Shown: positions 50,776-61,073 of the stretch, piece after piece
Numbering within the stretch: position 1 is the first letter of the stretch
How the letters are laid out: every line of letters begins with the position of its first letter
Assembly (NCBI GenBank): GCA_003116975.1
Contig: BGKB01000125.1
Span: forward strand, 1 to 64,000
DNA: 64,000 bases
From: Aurantiochytrium sp. KH105
Lineage: Eukaryota; Sar; Bigyra; Thraustochytrida; Thraustochytriidae
Reading direction: 5' to 3'
The notes under the pieces: generated by a model
Seen by the model: only the letters and a program-made list of their open reading frames with translations
Told to the model about the DNA's origin: nothing
Databases searched by the model: none
Position numbers and translations under genes: made by a program

Positions 50776-53700
50776 ATGATGAATTGCAATGGCAGTGTGC
50801 CGGTCGCTCAGGTCAACGTCGCGGCCGGCGTTGCCAACAGAGTTCTAGAAAGAGGTGCCGCAGGTACAGGGTCTCTTGCTGGCCTAAGCCCTTGCTCTCA
50901 AGCGAGTGCCAGAATCAACGACTCGGGTATGATTCATGACGCGAACGATGATGACAACAACGACTTCTTTTCCGATTCCGACGACGAGCAACCCAACTTA
51001 ACCCTCCCTGGATATATCAATGGCCCGAGAGCTCTACAGGCTATCTACGGGAACGCACTTTTAGGTTTCTCTGGAAAGCAAAAAGACTCATCGAACAGGC
51101 TCGCTTTCGTCTATCAAGACTACACGATTGCTCGGATGGCTTTGGAAAGCTTGGGTTGCGATTGTGACATGATCAAGCCACGAGGCTCGAGAGTCGTCAA
51201 GGAAGGCTACTTTGCAGCGCTGGCGCGTCTCCATTCTGATCCGAAGGTTGGCTTTGATGCTGCTCTCTCTACCCTCAAGAAAGACCTGGAGAGACATGGA
51301 GTCGCCTACGACGACACTGCTCGATTCGAGCCCAAGGGCAAGAACATTTCCGTCAGAGAATCAAAGATTGCAAAGCGCCCGATCTGGCGTCAAGAACTCA
51401 AGACTGTACCTCAAATTTCCAGGTTTGAGTCGTCTCTTTTCTCCGACAAACTTATGACAGTGAACGAGGACTTCAAGTTTGCTGCATTCAGCGAAGCAGA
51501 ACAGATCGAACTACTGAATGCAGGGGACAGATGTGGGACCGTCGCGGGTGCTGCGAGTCCTCAGACGTTGGCAAGACGAGCAAAACAACTTGCCAAGCGC
51601 CTCGCAAAGATCGAGCAAATGAGCGAAACGACACCATGCACGGCAGTTCAGACTTATGAATGCAAGTCTAAGTCGCGTGTGAAGAACCACACACGCCTAG
51701 CAAAGTCTGAGACTGCCTCGGTGCTGGTGAATAAACGAGCGGTCGCTTTCAATCAGATTCATGACCTGGACGTGCTCTGCAAGCTCGTCAAGATGATTGA
51801 AGACGAGCCTGCTGCCCAGTGGACTCGTGTTTGGTCCAACACCCGTACCAACGCTCTGCGTCTTCGATTTGTCAGGGGACTGCGGCAGTCGTACCTCCAT
51901 GCTGAGGCTTCATTTTGCAATGTGTCTCTCAATCAAGCCGTTGTTACGATCCAGTACATTCATTCCTTTATGGATTGCCGCGAGGCCGATGTGCAAAACT
52001 CGTTTGACTCGTTCGACAGAGACACTATCATCAAGGGCGTCCTTTCTCTGGAAGTGCTTCACAAAAACGCGACTGCTTGGGCGAGGCGCAACTCGGTGCC
52101 TGTCCCGGAAACAGACAAGCTGGTCTTTAAAGGTAGGCCGATGCAGACGAATCTCACAAGTTGTGAGACCTGCGACTTCAACCTCATTGTGAGGAGATTT
52201 AACAACTCGCAGCGTGTCATTGTCGAGATCATCAACGCGAATGCAGAGCCGGGTTCTTCCGGTCACTATTGTGAAAAGAATGCGAGGTCTTCCGAGTCTC
52301 GACCTGTACCTGTTGAAGCAGAGGATGTCATTCGCGAGCGTCTCAAAGCGGGCGCAGACATCCGATCGATCGTGAATCACTTCGATAGGCAACAGGCTCA
52401 TTTCAAAGCCAAGGAGCCAGGCGTGCAGATCCCAGATCGCTACCTAGTTTGCGCCACCGACGTCCGGAACGTACGCAAGAAGTACGGGCTCGATGGGCGC
52501 CTCGCGGAATCCGACGAAGATGACGTCGACCTCACCGTCAGGCAAAACAACAAAAAGAAGCGATTTTATCGCGTCTACAAACCACGTGGTGAAGCATGGG
52601 ATAACTCCTCCAAGCGCACACATGGTCTCGACCTCTTGAAGCGCCCGTCCGGCGTTTACTTGGAAAGCGTCGATGACCCTGCGCAAGTCTTCATTGCAAT
52701 GGCAAATGATGTCATGGTTGAGAATCTGCAACGGTTCGGAAGCTATCTGCTCGTCAATATCTCGCGCAATATCATACCGGCGCAAGGTTTGCAGCTTTTG
52801 ACCGTCTTTTGCATCGATAGCCTTGGCGCGGGCGTCGAAGTGCTTCATGTCTTGACAAATCATGCAACAGTTGGCGTGTATGAGCGCATCTTTGCTGTTC
52901 TGGGCAATCTTCACAAAGACCGAGACTACATGCCACGCAGCGTCATGTGCGACATTGTTCCTGGCCTCGTCACAGCTGTGCGTCGCATGTGGCAAGACGT
53001 CCCAGTTTACTACTCTACATGGCACATGCTTCGTGCGTTTCGAGGAAAGCTGGATTGGTTACAGAGGGGCTCCATGGATGCAGAATCTTTTCGGAACTTC
53101 AAGCAAAAAATCTGGTTGCTCTTGCAAGATGCAATCACCACGCGTTCGAGAGTGGTCCTTGACAGGTCAGTTGAAGCGGCCAAGGTCCTCTTGCGGGACG
53201 CTGATGCAGAAGTGCATGCATACTTTGTGCAGCACTATTTTAGCAGCGAGGAAAAGCTCCTATGGAGTGCCGCTCATCGAAACGGGATGCATCATGCCAC
53301 ATATCTCGTGCCGATGACCACACTGATTTGCGAAGGGTGGCGCGATACAATCAAGAAATGGTATCTTCAGTGCCGACCCAATCACCGTCTTGCGACGCTG
53401 CTTCGTTCTCTCAAGGATCTTGCGAGGGAGCGCGCGTCACGCTCGAGCCTTAAGAAGAAAATGAAGCACACAAATCCGTCTCCGTGCTCGGAGCAAACTC
53501 AGCAGGCCGTGAGAACTGCGAGGGATGTTTGCCATCTTCAAGCTTCGCTTTCCGACGATGCAAAGTCATCTACAAGCATTAATGAAGCAGCCCGTGTGGA
53601 CCCGATCGAGATCGACGATGCTTCCAGTTCTCATGGAAGTGATCGAGCAACACCGAGTATTGAGGAAGCAGCTCCTGTGAACCTGCTTGAGATCGACGAT

Positions 53701-54309
53701 GCTTCCAGTTCTCATGAAAGTGATCGAACAACATCAAGTATCGAGGAAGCAGCCCCTGTAAACCTGGTCGAGATTGACGATGCGCCAATTCATCCTGAGA
53801 GTGATCGTGCAGCATCAAGTATCGGGGAAGCAGCCCCTGTGGACCTGGTGGAGATTGACGATGCGTCCAACCCTGATCATGATGATTATTTTTCGCCGGT
53901 CTCGGAAATGGCAACTGGAAGAGATGCTCGAAATTCACCCGAATATGAGAAACGAGCAAGAGATGATGCGGAGCGCTTTCGTGGCGATGTACTCATGCGT
54001 ATGGAAGCGGACATTGAAGGGTTACTTGCCATGTCTCTGAACAACGTTCGTCCGGACAAAAAGCCGCGCTTGTGCGAGCTTATGATCACCGCAAGCCAGC
54101 TAAGGGACCAATGGAAGGGAATTACAAAACAGCTTAGGGCTATCGTGCAGAACGATGACGAGGATCCTCTGGACCCTGAAGGTATTAACGCAAGCGAAAA
54201 TCGGCCACGGGACGTACAAGGCCATCGAGGGCAACAGTCTAAGAAACGTCGTCGAGAATCGACAACCGGCAAGGCCATGAATGATCTCGCGGCGAAATCC
54301 TCGACTTAG
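50776..54309 (+). CDS. MULE/FAR1-type transposase-derived protein with missing catalytic residues
   Basis: 1177 residues from the ATG at 50776. A zinc-finger of FAR1/WRKY-GCM1 type is seen as Cys463-x2-Cys466 ... His497-x-Cys499. The MULE core follows: YLLVNISRN...LQLLTVFCID, then MCDIVPGLVTAVRRMW with Asp726 in the second-Asp position, then STWHMLRAF with His750. In active MULE enzymes the first block carries the catalytic Asp; here it is Asn661. The usual CxxH is SxxH (Ser747). The reading frame is nevertheless intact. The C-terminal region has four 27-residue repeats with hydrophobic-acidic cores (VNLVEIDDA type), resembling SUMO-interaction motifs. This suggests a domesticated nuclear DNA-binding protein, though a recently inactivated element is possible. 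Confidence 0.8.
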   Translation: MMNCNGSVPVAQVNVAAGVANRVLERGAAGTGSLAGLSPCSQASARINDSGMIHDANDDDNNDFFSDSDDEQPNLTLPGYINGPRALQAIYGNALLGFSGKQKDSSNRLAFVYQDYTIARMALESLGCDCDMIKPRGSRVVKEGYFAALARLHSDPKVGFDAALSTLKKDLERHGVAYDDTARFEPKGKNISVRESKIAKRPIWRQELKTVPQISRFESSLFSDKLMTVNEDFKFAAFSEAEQIELLNAGDRCGTVAGAASPQTLARRAKQLAKRLAKIEQMSETTPCTAVQTYECKSKSRVKNHTRLAKSETASVLVNKRAVAFNQIHDLDVLCKLVKMIEDEPAAQWTRVWSNTRTNALRLRFVRGLRQSYLHAEASFCNVSLNQAVVTIQYIHSFMDCREADVQNSFDSFDRDTIIKGVLSLEVLHKNATAWARRNSVPVPETDKLVFKGRPMQTNLTSCETCDFNLIVRRFNNSQRVIVEIINANAEPGSSGHYCEKNARSSESRPVPVEAEDVIRERLKAGADIRSIVNHFDRQQAHFKAKEPGVQIPDRYLVCATDVRNVRKKYGLDGRLAESDEDDVDLTVRQNNKKKRFYRVYKPRGEAWDNSSKRTHGLDLLKRPSGVYLESVDDPAQVFIAMANDVMVENLQRFGSYLLVNISRNIIPAQGLQLLTVFCIDSLGAGVEVLHVLTNHATVGVYERIFAVLGNLHKDRDYMPRSVMCDIVPGLVTAVRRMWQDVPVYYSTWHMLRAFRGKLDWLQRGSMDAESFRNFKQKIWLLLQDAITTRSRVVLDRSVEAAKVLLRDADAEVHAYFVQHYFSSEEKLLWSAAHRNGMHHATYLVPMTTLICEGWRDTIKKWYLQCRPNHRLATLLRSLKDLARERASRSSLKKKMKHTNPSPCSEQTQQAVRTARDVCHLQASLSDDAKSSTSINEAARVDPIEIDDASSSHGSDRATPSIEEAAPVNLLEIDDASSSHESDRTTSSIEEAAPVNLVEIDDAPIHPESDRAASSIGEAAPVDLVEIDDASNPDHDDYFSPVSEMATGRDARNSPEYEKRARDDAERFRGDVLMRMEADIEGLLAMSLNNVRPDKKPRLCELMITASQLRDQWKGITKQLRAIVQNDDEDPLDPEGINASENRPRDVQGHRGQQSKKRRRESTTGKAMNDLAAKSST
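53581..53880 (+). repeat. Four in-frame 81-bp repeats (SUMO-interaction-like)
   Basis: Cores V-x-x-[ILV]-EIDDA begin at residues 941, 968, 995 and 1022 of the transposase-like protein, each followed by Ser-rich acidic sequence (S.ESDR). The period is exactly 27 residues. Confidence 0.88.
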
Positions 54310-55262
54310 CTGATCCGTAACATTTTATGAATAAAAAAACTTCACTTTTACCCGCAACCAGCTTTCCAGTTTGCATAGATCGTCTCCGAACGGTCAAGGG
54401 CTTCTCGCCAGAGTCAAGGAACGAGGACCGCCTCCAACTCCCCAGACCATGCATGAATCCCAACTTCTCTGCTCGCTTTAGCCTTGCCACCACGGCCACT
54501 TCGTGCCCATCCCAAGCGCGGGCCAATTCCGTGCAGATCGGCCAATGAGCATCCTTCGCTCGTCGTCGTCCACGTCAAGCGCTTCAACGCACTTCAGCCC
54601 CTCGTGTCGGCTTTACTCCCCGGGACACCAGCCAGGTGTATTAGCTCTGCCATGATCGATCTCCAATCCCTCAAGTTCGAGGACCGCCCCCATCCTCGCC
54701 CCACCACCGCATTCCCACTTTCGTTAAGACATCGGCAGTGAAGGCTTCTCCAGCTCTCGCAGGACCATTGGCACGCGCGACAGCGATCACCGTGAAGGAG
54801 CCCCCATCAGCGAACTTCCGGCGTCGGGTATACCTTCTATCACCCTGCATGCAGCGCCCAAGACCCCGCGACCTCACGTGCCACTTTCGGCATCGGAGTC
54901 TGCGGCCTCTGCAGAGAGCTTCTTCGCCTTGCGAGCGCGCGTGAGCGGGTATGCCCGACGGAGTGGCCGGTCTCGACGGAGACCGACGACTCCGACCGGA
55001 CTTGCGCGGCGCGCCAGGCAGCGCAGCTAGGCCGAACTGCAGGACACGGAAGCACGCGTTGTCCAAGAAAGACCAAGTTGGAGGTGAAGAGACGGGCCGG
55101 AAGAGACGGAGCAGTTGATTGGAGGTCGGTCTCGGGATCAGTTTTGCAGGGACCGCAAACCCGCAACCTGCGCGAGCGGAGTCCTGCCGAGCCCGCGCAG
55201 CGGGAAGACGACGCTCGCGCGCCGAGAGAGCCACGGCGGCCGGCGCCGCAGCGCTGCGGACG
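54310..55262. other. Spacer upstream of the intact receptor gene
   Basis: About 950 bp with a GC-rich second half. Several short ORFs, none recognised. It probably contains the 3' end of the transposase unit and the receptor promoter. No inverted repeat was confirmed. Confidence 0.4.
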
Positions 55263-58200
55263 ATGCTGGGCGGGCACAGGGCGCTGATGGTGATGATGGT
55301 GCTGATGGCGATCGTCCTGGCGGCGCGGACGACGTGCGAGGCCGCGTGGACGTGCGAGGAGGCCTTGCGCGGGAGCGGCGACGGCTGCGACTGCGGATGC
55401 GGAGAGAGAGACCCGGACTGCGACAGCGGAGGTGGCGTCGCGGAGCTCAGGTGCCACGATGAAAGCGGGCTGGTGCGCACGCCCGTGGGGAGCTCGGAGT
55501 GGGTGTGCGTTGCGGCGGAAGACGTCTGTGCTCCTGTCCCGGACTGCGCTGCGCTCAACCGAGAGAAAGGCAGCAACGAGTATTCATGCGGCCCCTGCTT
55601 CTCAGGCTACACGAACAGGACGGCGGATGGCGCGTGTCGCTACTATGGCGTTGCATCCTTTTCCGAGAATGAGGTATACCTGAATGCTTTTGCAGACTTC
55701 GAACCCATCGAATCACGCACCGATTACGATGGGACCGAAGCAGCAGATACTGATTTCAGACCTTATGGCTCGCGTCTCTCTCTCATTCCAAGACACAACG
55801 ACGAACCTCCCAAGATCATCTTGAGCATATCAGACGAGAGCAAAGTAAGCGCCACGCTATACTTGTTCAGCGAACCTGACGATACATCGCCGGAATCAGA
55901 GTTCACATATTCGTCAGAGGTAGCTGCCAATGATCTTCCCTTCGTTAACTTGGAGGACAACTGTGCAAGAACCTTTGCGTTTGGCGACGTGAACGGTGAT
56001 GGAGCGCTGGACTGGATCGTTTCTTGCGCTGGATCCGCGGAAAACTACTTTTTACTTTACACTGGCACAGATGACGCAAGTTTTCCTGGGTACAAGACAG
56101 AGACAAAAATTGACCTCACAGATGTTGGTGTGGACGCAGACGGCAATATTTATCCGGTTATCCGAGCGCATCTTTTCGACTTTACAGGCGATGGACTGCT
56201 GGATGTTGTCCTTGTTCTAAATGCAGGCCTGGTGCACTTTCTCAGAAACACAGGTTCGCTCGAGGCGCCAGACTGGACGAGTGCCTTTAAATTCAAGCCA
56301 TCCATTTTTCAAAGACAGAAAGCTCGTGATATCGCCATCAGTGATGTCGATGGTGACGGACGCATGGATGTGCTGCTCATGGCAAGAAAGAGCATTCACA
56401 CACTGCAGAACGTTGGCACGACGATGTGGCCAGAGTTCGTGGAGCCTGAAACGGATATGATTTTCCTCTCCGATATCCCTACCTCAAGTGTCTTGCTTTC
56501 TTTCTTGGTGTATGACTTTTTCAATAAAGGTTTCGACGAAATAGCCATTCAGGATTTCGATCGCCAAGTTACATACCTGAGCTCGATTCTCGTTCCAGCA
56601 CCCGCTTTTGCACTGGCAGATGAAGGCACAGAAAGCGTACCGAGCCTACTTCGCTGGAGACTTGACAGCTGGTCAGACGACGAGTCGGTGAGCTTCGTGG
56701 ACTTTGATGGTGATGGCGACGTGGACGTTCTCAGTGTGATGGCTAACGGGTCGTCGGGCGTCCTTCACTACTATCGCAATGAAGGCATTGGCGGTCTTGT
56801 GCAGACGAGAATCGAAAACACTAGCTCTCTAGCGTCCGTCTCGCAAGGTACGCCACACCAAGCCTTTGATCTTCCCACGTCGGCCGCTTCCATCACCACG
56901 GCGAGTTTTGTGGACATCGACGGTGACAGCGACCTGGACATGTTGCTCGTTCTTGGAAATGCAAGCTTTGCAGTTTACGAAAATGAGATGGGAAGTTTCA
57001 CGTACAAACAGGAGGCTACAGACTTTATTTTTCAAAATGTACTTGACGGAGGCAGCGAAACCGGCAATGACGCATTGCGTCGAAGGACATCAGATGATTA
57101 TGATGTTCTTGATTATGACACAGGTGTTGAGCCCACCCCTGCACCAACTGCTTCACCCACTTCTGCACCAACTCCTCCGCCAACCGATAAGATCATAGTA
57201 GCTCCCGGACCCACCCGTGACCCCCGTCTTTTTCTAACTCCTCGACCAACTCCTTCACCCGAATCTAGCTCCTCTGCTACTGGGTATGAGACTAATAGTC
57301 CGGTACCGAGCCCTAGAGAGATCGAGTCGATTGAGATCTTTCCTTCGTCAGAAAGCAGTGTCTTCGTGCGCGTCATCTTCACGGCCCATTCGATCGATGG
57401 CACTTCTGAATGTGCCGTTTCTTTTTTAAACTGGGCTGAGTATAATATGCTCGGCGGAACATTCACAGACGTATCCGATTCATTCGAGCTTTCTTCCGAG
57501 ACAACCTGCTCGGACACATTTGTATTTGGCGATTTCGATGGGGATGGAGCCACGGACCTCATCACGAGTAACTCGAAGTCCCTCAAGCTGGTGTCGAGTA
57601 TACAAAGTGACAGTCCAGGAGAGCCTATCGAAGTCTTGTCATTTGATCGCTACGTATATTTTCTTTCCGCAGTCGACCTCGACGGTGATGGAGATCTGGA
57701 TATCGTCGCTAAAAGTGGGAGCGGCGGGGTCAGCGAGAATGACTACTATTCTATGAGTGCATTACCTGCGCTCGCGGCATTCATCAATACCGCACAGGAC
57801 TGTCAGTCGGAATGCACCGGTAATCGGGCGATTTGTGCTGCATCTGGCACTGCATCCGAAAACAAGATTTTTGAACGTGCCGCTGACGCCCAAGGTCTCA
57901 AAAGTACTGCAGCGGCAATTGGAACATGCAATTGCCCGGCCCGGTTTCAAGGAAGTGCCTGTGAGCAGTGTGGACCCGGAAGATACGGGCCTGAATGCAA
58001 ACAGGTCTGTCCGAACCACTCAACAACCAATCTCGAGCTAGGAACGTTCATCTACCCCGATACCCCGAGCATCTTGCAATGCGAGTGTGTTTTCCCTTTT
58101 GTCATGAATGCCGACTTCAATTGCACATGTCCTGAAGGATATGAGTACGATAAGACGAACGACTCGTGCGTACCTTGTGCTCGCGGCACGTTCAAACCAG

Positions 58201-60320
58201 ACTTGGGCTTGAACGCTTGTGCGAAATGCCCGACAGACTTTACGACCTTTTCAAGCGGAGCTACAACCTGCGAGTCGTCATATTGCGAGCTCGGGTACGA
58301 ACGCGAGTCGACCAACCAAACATGCGTGCCATGCAAAATCGGCACGTATCGCGAGAACCTTGAGGATGCAGCTTGCTTTCCATGCCCAGAAGGTCGTGAG
58401 TACACGGTCTCGACTGGGACCTCCTCAGCTCAAGACTGTCTAGCATACTCTGGAAATGTGATGATTGACGGTGTGCCAGAATCATGCTTCAAGTATGACC
58501 AAATCACAGCAGGTGCCATTTGTGAAGAGGACGGACTTACTATCGAAACACTTCCTATCCGTCAGCATTACTGGCGCATTGCCAACACGAGCATTGACAT
58601 CCGCCAGTGTCCCAGAGACAGCTACTGCGAGCCAAGCAACTCCACTTCTCGGTCTCTGGAGCAGTCCAAAGACGAAGAAGCGAGCAGCGCGCTCTACTGC
58701 TCTCCATACCACACGGGCGTCATGTGCGCAAGCTGTGTGCAAGGCTATGCTTTGAACGGAGAGTCTCGGTGCTCGTTCTGCTCATCGTCCCAGCAGATGC
58801 GCGACACAGCCAAGATCGTCATCTGGGTCATTGGCATCGTTATCATTTCCATGCTTCCAGCTCTTTACGTCGTCCAAAAGTCAAAACATGCAAGGACGAC
58901 TGGAAGACGACTTGTAGACCGATCTCACAAGGCGTACACATGCATGGGCAGTATCGTGGCATTCTTTGACCAGACGTGTGGCTGGCGAAAGAACCCTGAT
59001 GGCCTGGCGCATCGCCTCGTTGCATCCGCTCAAGGTAAGGCTCTGATTCTGATCAAGTTTGAACAGATCGTCTTCGATGTCGGCATCACGGTTGGCATGG
59101 TTGGGCAAGGGGGTTCTGCGGCGGCCCTGCTTCTCAACTTTAATGTCGGGATCTTGTTCGAGCTCTTTGCAGTCGGCTGCGCGGTCTCGACAAACTACTA
59201 CGCTGTTCTCGCTGCGGTGACCCTGTGGCCTATGCTCTGCGCTCTCTTCCTCGCTGTGGCCGTCTTTGTGTCTCGCAGACTCTTTCGGCCATCGATCTCT
59301 GCGGACGAGCTCGCAACTCGCGTCTTCACAGAGATGCTGACGCTCATGTATCCTGGAATCTCGGCGTGCATTCTTTCTATCTTCGTGTACGACTCTATCG
59401 CGCACGAAGTGGACGATGTTGCGCCTCTTCGCGTGCTCTTACGCGATCCGACGATCGATTTTGATTCTGCGATGAGCCGCGCCGTGCGCATCTACGCTGC
59501 CGTGATGATTGTGGTATATCCTGTGGGTGTCGTGCTTGCACTTGCTCTCGGTATGATTTGTGAACATCGTTTGGGCACCGAAACACGAGGGGTTCGCCGT
59601 TTGCTCGTGGCCGCAGCTCGCAGCGTGCAATGCAGGTATAGAAAGAACCTCGGTTGGTTTGCATGTTTGGAGCTGGTTCGTCGTTTACTTCTGACTTCTG
59701 GATTTTTGTTAGCCCTTCTCGCCAGCTTTGAGGTGGCTTCGACATATCTCATTGCCGCTAGCAATTTCTTTCTCTGCGTGTTGCTATACTTCAAGCCCTA
59801 CGCCAGGGCTGATGACGAGGCCTTCGAGATTATCTCGCAAGTGCTGCTGATTGTACTGGCGCTTGGCATTAATGCACAATCAGGGGTGAAATTGTTCGGG
59901 GAGGCAAGTGATCCTGTGATCTTGTGGGTGTCTTCGCTCGGACTCATTGGCTTTGTTCTGACAACTGTCGTGGGTGCTTTCTACTCTACGCATCGAGATC
60001 GAGAAGAAGTCTTTGGGGACGCGGAAAATCATATGGGCGAATCGAGCAGGTCTATCAACAAGGGTTCATCTGGGGACTTTTCTGATGGTCCAGGCGATGT
60101 TCTAAAGAGCGTCGAGGAGCCCTCAGTGTCCAAATCAAGGTCGCTTGTGAGATCGCATGTTCTGGATCTCGACCTGGAGGACTGCAACGGCTCCTCTTCA
60201 TCCAATCTTGTCGCGCCTCCCAATAGTCCCGCCAAGAACTCTAGCGTTCGACCTTTGTCCCACGTTGGAGAGGTTGTTGATGAAGCAGAGGTTCAAGATC
60301 ATTCTCTCGCAAGGACATAA
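55263..60320 (+). CDS. Large FG-GAP, cysteine-rich, multi-pass membrane receptor-like protein
   Basis: 1685 residues from the ATG at 55263, directly at a signal peptide (MVMMVLMAIVLAA). A cysteine-rich head is followed by seven FG-GAP/VCBS calcium motifs of DxDGDGxxD type between about 242 and 815, an integrin-alpha-like beta propeller. A Pro/Thr linker sits between motifs five and six. EGF/laminin-like (CNCPARFQGSACEQC) and GCC2/ephrin-receptor-like cysteine repeats cover about 845-1180. About eight membrane segments lie between 1185 and 1575, with an MYPGISACIL...YPVGV region seen in large protist membrane proteins. The cytosolic tail is Ser-rich. It is expected at the cell surface as an adhesion molecule or sensor; ligand and signalling are unknown. 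It is the middle member of a three-copy array. Confidence 0.9.
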   Translation: MLGGHRALMVMMVLMAIVLAARTTCEAAWTCEEALRGSGDGCDCGCGERDPDCDSGGGVAELRCHDESGLVRTPVGSSEWVCVAAEDVCAPVPDCAALNREKGSNEYSCGPCFSGYTNRTADGACRYYGVASFSENEVYLNAFADFEPIESRTDYDGTEAADTDFRPYGSRLSLIPRHNDEPPKIILSISDESKVSATLYLFSEPDDTSPESEFTYSSEVAANDLPFVNLEDNCARTFAFGDVNGDGALDWIVSCAGSAENYFLLYTGTDDASFPGYKTETKIDLTDVGVDADGNIYPVIRAHLFDFTGDGLLDVVLVLNAGLVHFLRNTGSLEAPDWTSAFKFKPSIFQRQKARDIAISDVDGDGRMDVLLMARKSIHTLQNVGTTMWPEFVEPETDMIFLSDIPTSSVLLSFLVYDFFNKGFDEIAIQDFDRQVTYLSSILVPAPAFALADEGTESVPSLLRWRLDSWSDDESVSFVDFDGDGDVDVLSVMANGSSGVLHYYRNEGIGGLVQTRIENTSSLASVSQGTPHQAFDLPTSAASITTASFVDIDGDSDLDMLLVLGNASFAVYENEMGSFTYKQEATDFIFQNVLDGGSETGNDALRRRTSDDYDVLDYDTGVEPTPAPTASPTSAPTPPPTDKIIVAPGPTRDPRLFLTPRPTPSPESSSSATGYETNSPVPSPREIESIEIFPSSESSVFVRVIFTAHSIDGTSECAVSFLNWAEYNMLGGTFTDVSDSFELSSETTCSDTFVFGDFDGDGATDLITSNSKSLKLVSSIQSDSPGEPIEVLSFDRYVYFLSAVDLDGDGDLDIVAKSGSGGVSENDYYSMSALPALAAFINTAQDCQSECTGNRAICAASGTASENKIFERAADAQGLKSTAAAIGTCNCPARFQGSACEQCGPGRYGPECKQVCPNHSTTNLELGTFIYPDTPSILQCECVFPFVMNADFNCTCPEGYEYDKTNDSCVPCARGTFKPDLGLNACAKCPTDFTTFSSGATTCESSYCELGYERESTNQTCVPCKIGTYRENLEDAACFPCPEGREYTVSTGTSSAQDCLAYSGNVMIDGVPESCFKYDQITAGAICEEDGLTIETLPIRQHYWRIANTSIDIRQCPRDSYCEPSNSTSRSLEQSKDEEASSALYCSPYHTGVMCASCVQGYALNGESRCSFCSSSQQMRDTAKIVIWVIGIVIISMLPALYVVQKSKHARTTGRRLVDRSHKAYTCMGSIVAFFDQTCGWRKNPDGLAHRLVASAQGKALILIKFEQIVFDVGITVGMVGQGGSAAALLLNFNVGILFELFAVGCAVSTNYYAVLAAVTLWPMLCALFLAVAVFVSRRLFRPSISADELATRVFTEMLTLMYPGISACILSIFVYDSIAHEVDDVAPLRVLLRDPTIDFDSAMSRAVRIYAAVMIVVYPVGVVLALALGMICEHRLGTETRGVRRLLVAAARSVQCRYRKNLGWFACLELVRRLLLTSGFLLALLASFEVASTYLIAASNFFLCVLLYFKPYARADDEAFEIISQVLLIVLALGINAQSGVKLFGEASDPVILWVSSLGLIGFVLTTVVGAFYSTHRDREEVFGDAENHMGESSRSINKGSSGDFSDGPGDVLKSVEEPSVSKSRSLVRSHVLDLDLEDCNGSSSSNLVAPPNSPAKNSSVRPLSHVGEVVDEAEVQDHSLART

Positions 60321-61073
60321 GAAAAGGACCTGAAGCTGGTCAGTCACCGACTAACATCTAATGTATTTGTCTTTCTGTTTTCACAAGGTCTCGTTTACAG
60401 TGAGGGTGGCCTGTCGGGGGCCGCCTGACGGGCTAGAAGAGAAATACCTGGGCATTAACATGTAACCTATCTCACGAGCTCTCTCCCTTCTTTTTTTGAA
60501 GGAAGAATACAAAGTTCGGAGACCGCCGCCTCGATTTGCACTCCTGCGATGAGCCCCGGTGTTTCAGCACCGTGCGCTTCTTCGTTCCACGTGGACAGCA
60601 CGTGGCGTCCCGGACGCTAACCACCGGGACCAAAACCAGGCCCGGGACCAGCCCCGGGCCTGGCCCCACGGTCGGTTTCCATCGCGACCAGGACCAGTCC
60701 AGTCCCCCCATCCACCTCTAGGCGCCCCTCGCCGCTGCTGCCGCGGCTCCCTCGAGCCGGTCGCGGCCCAGAACTTGAAGGCGCCTGCGCGCGGGGGCGT
60801 GTATCATACGCCCGGACCATTCCCGCGCGGGCTTGAAGAGCGGTCGGAGTTGCGGCGAGCGAAGTGAAAAGGAGAAAATCGAAGTGAAACGTCCGTCGAT
60901 TGGAGGAGACGAAAGCTCGCAAGGGAAGAGACCCGAACGAAGCTGCCCGAGCACGCGCCGCGGGAGCAAGCGAGCGCGAGCCCGGGCCCGGCCGCGACTC
61001 GGAGACCAGAACCGAAAGCTCGGAGACGAGCAGCAGCAGCGGCCAGGCGGCCCTCGCCGCGCGGCGAGCCGAG
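60321..61073. other. Spacer between the receptor copies
   Basis: 750 bp, with a CCCGGGACC-type repeat near 60630-60670 and GC-rich sequence before the next start. No gene is supported. Confidence 0.5.
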
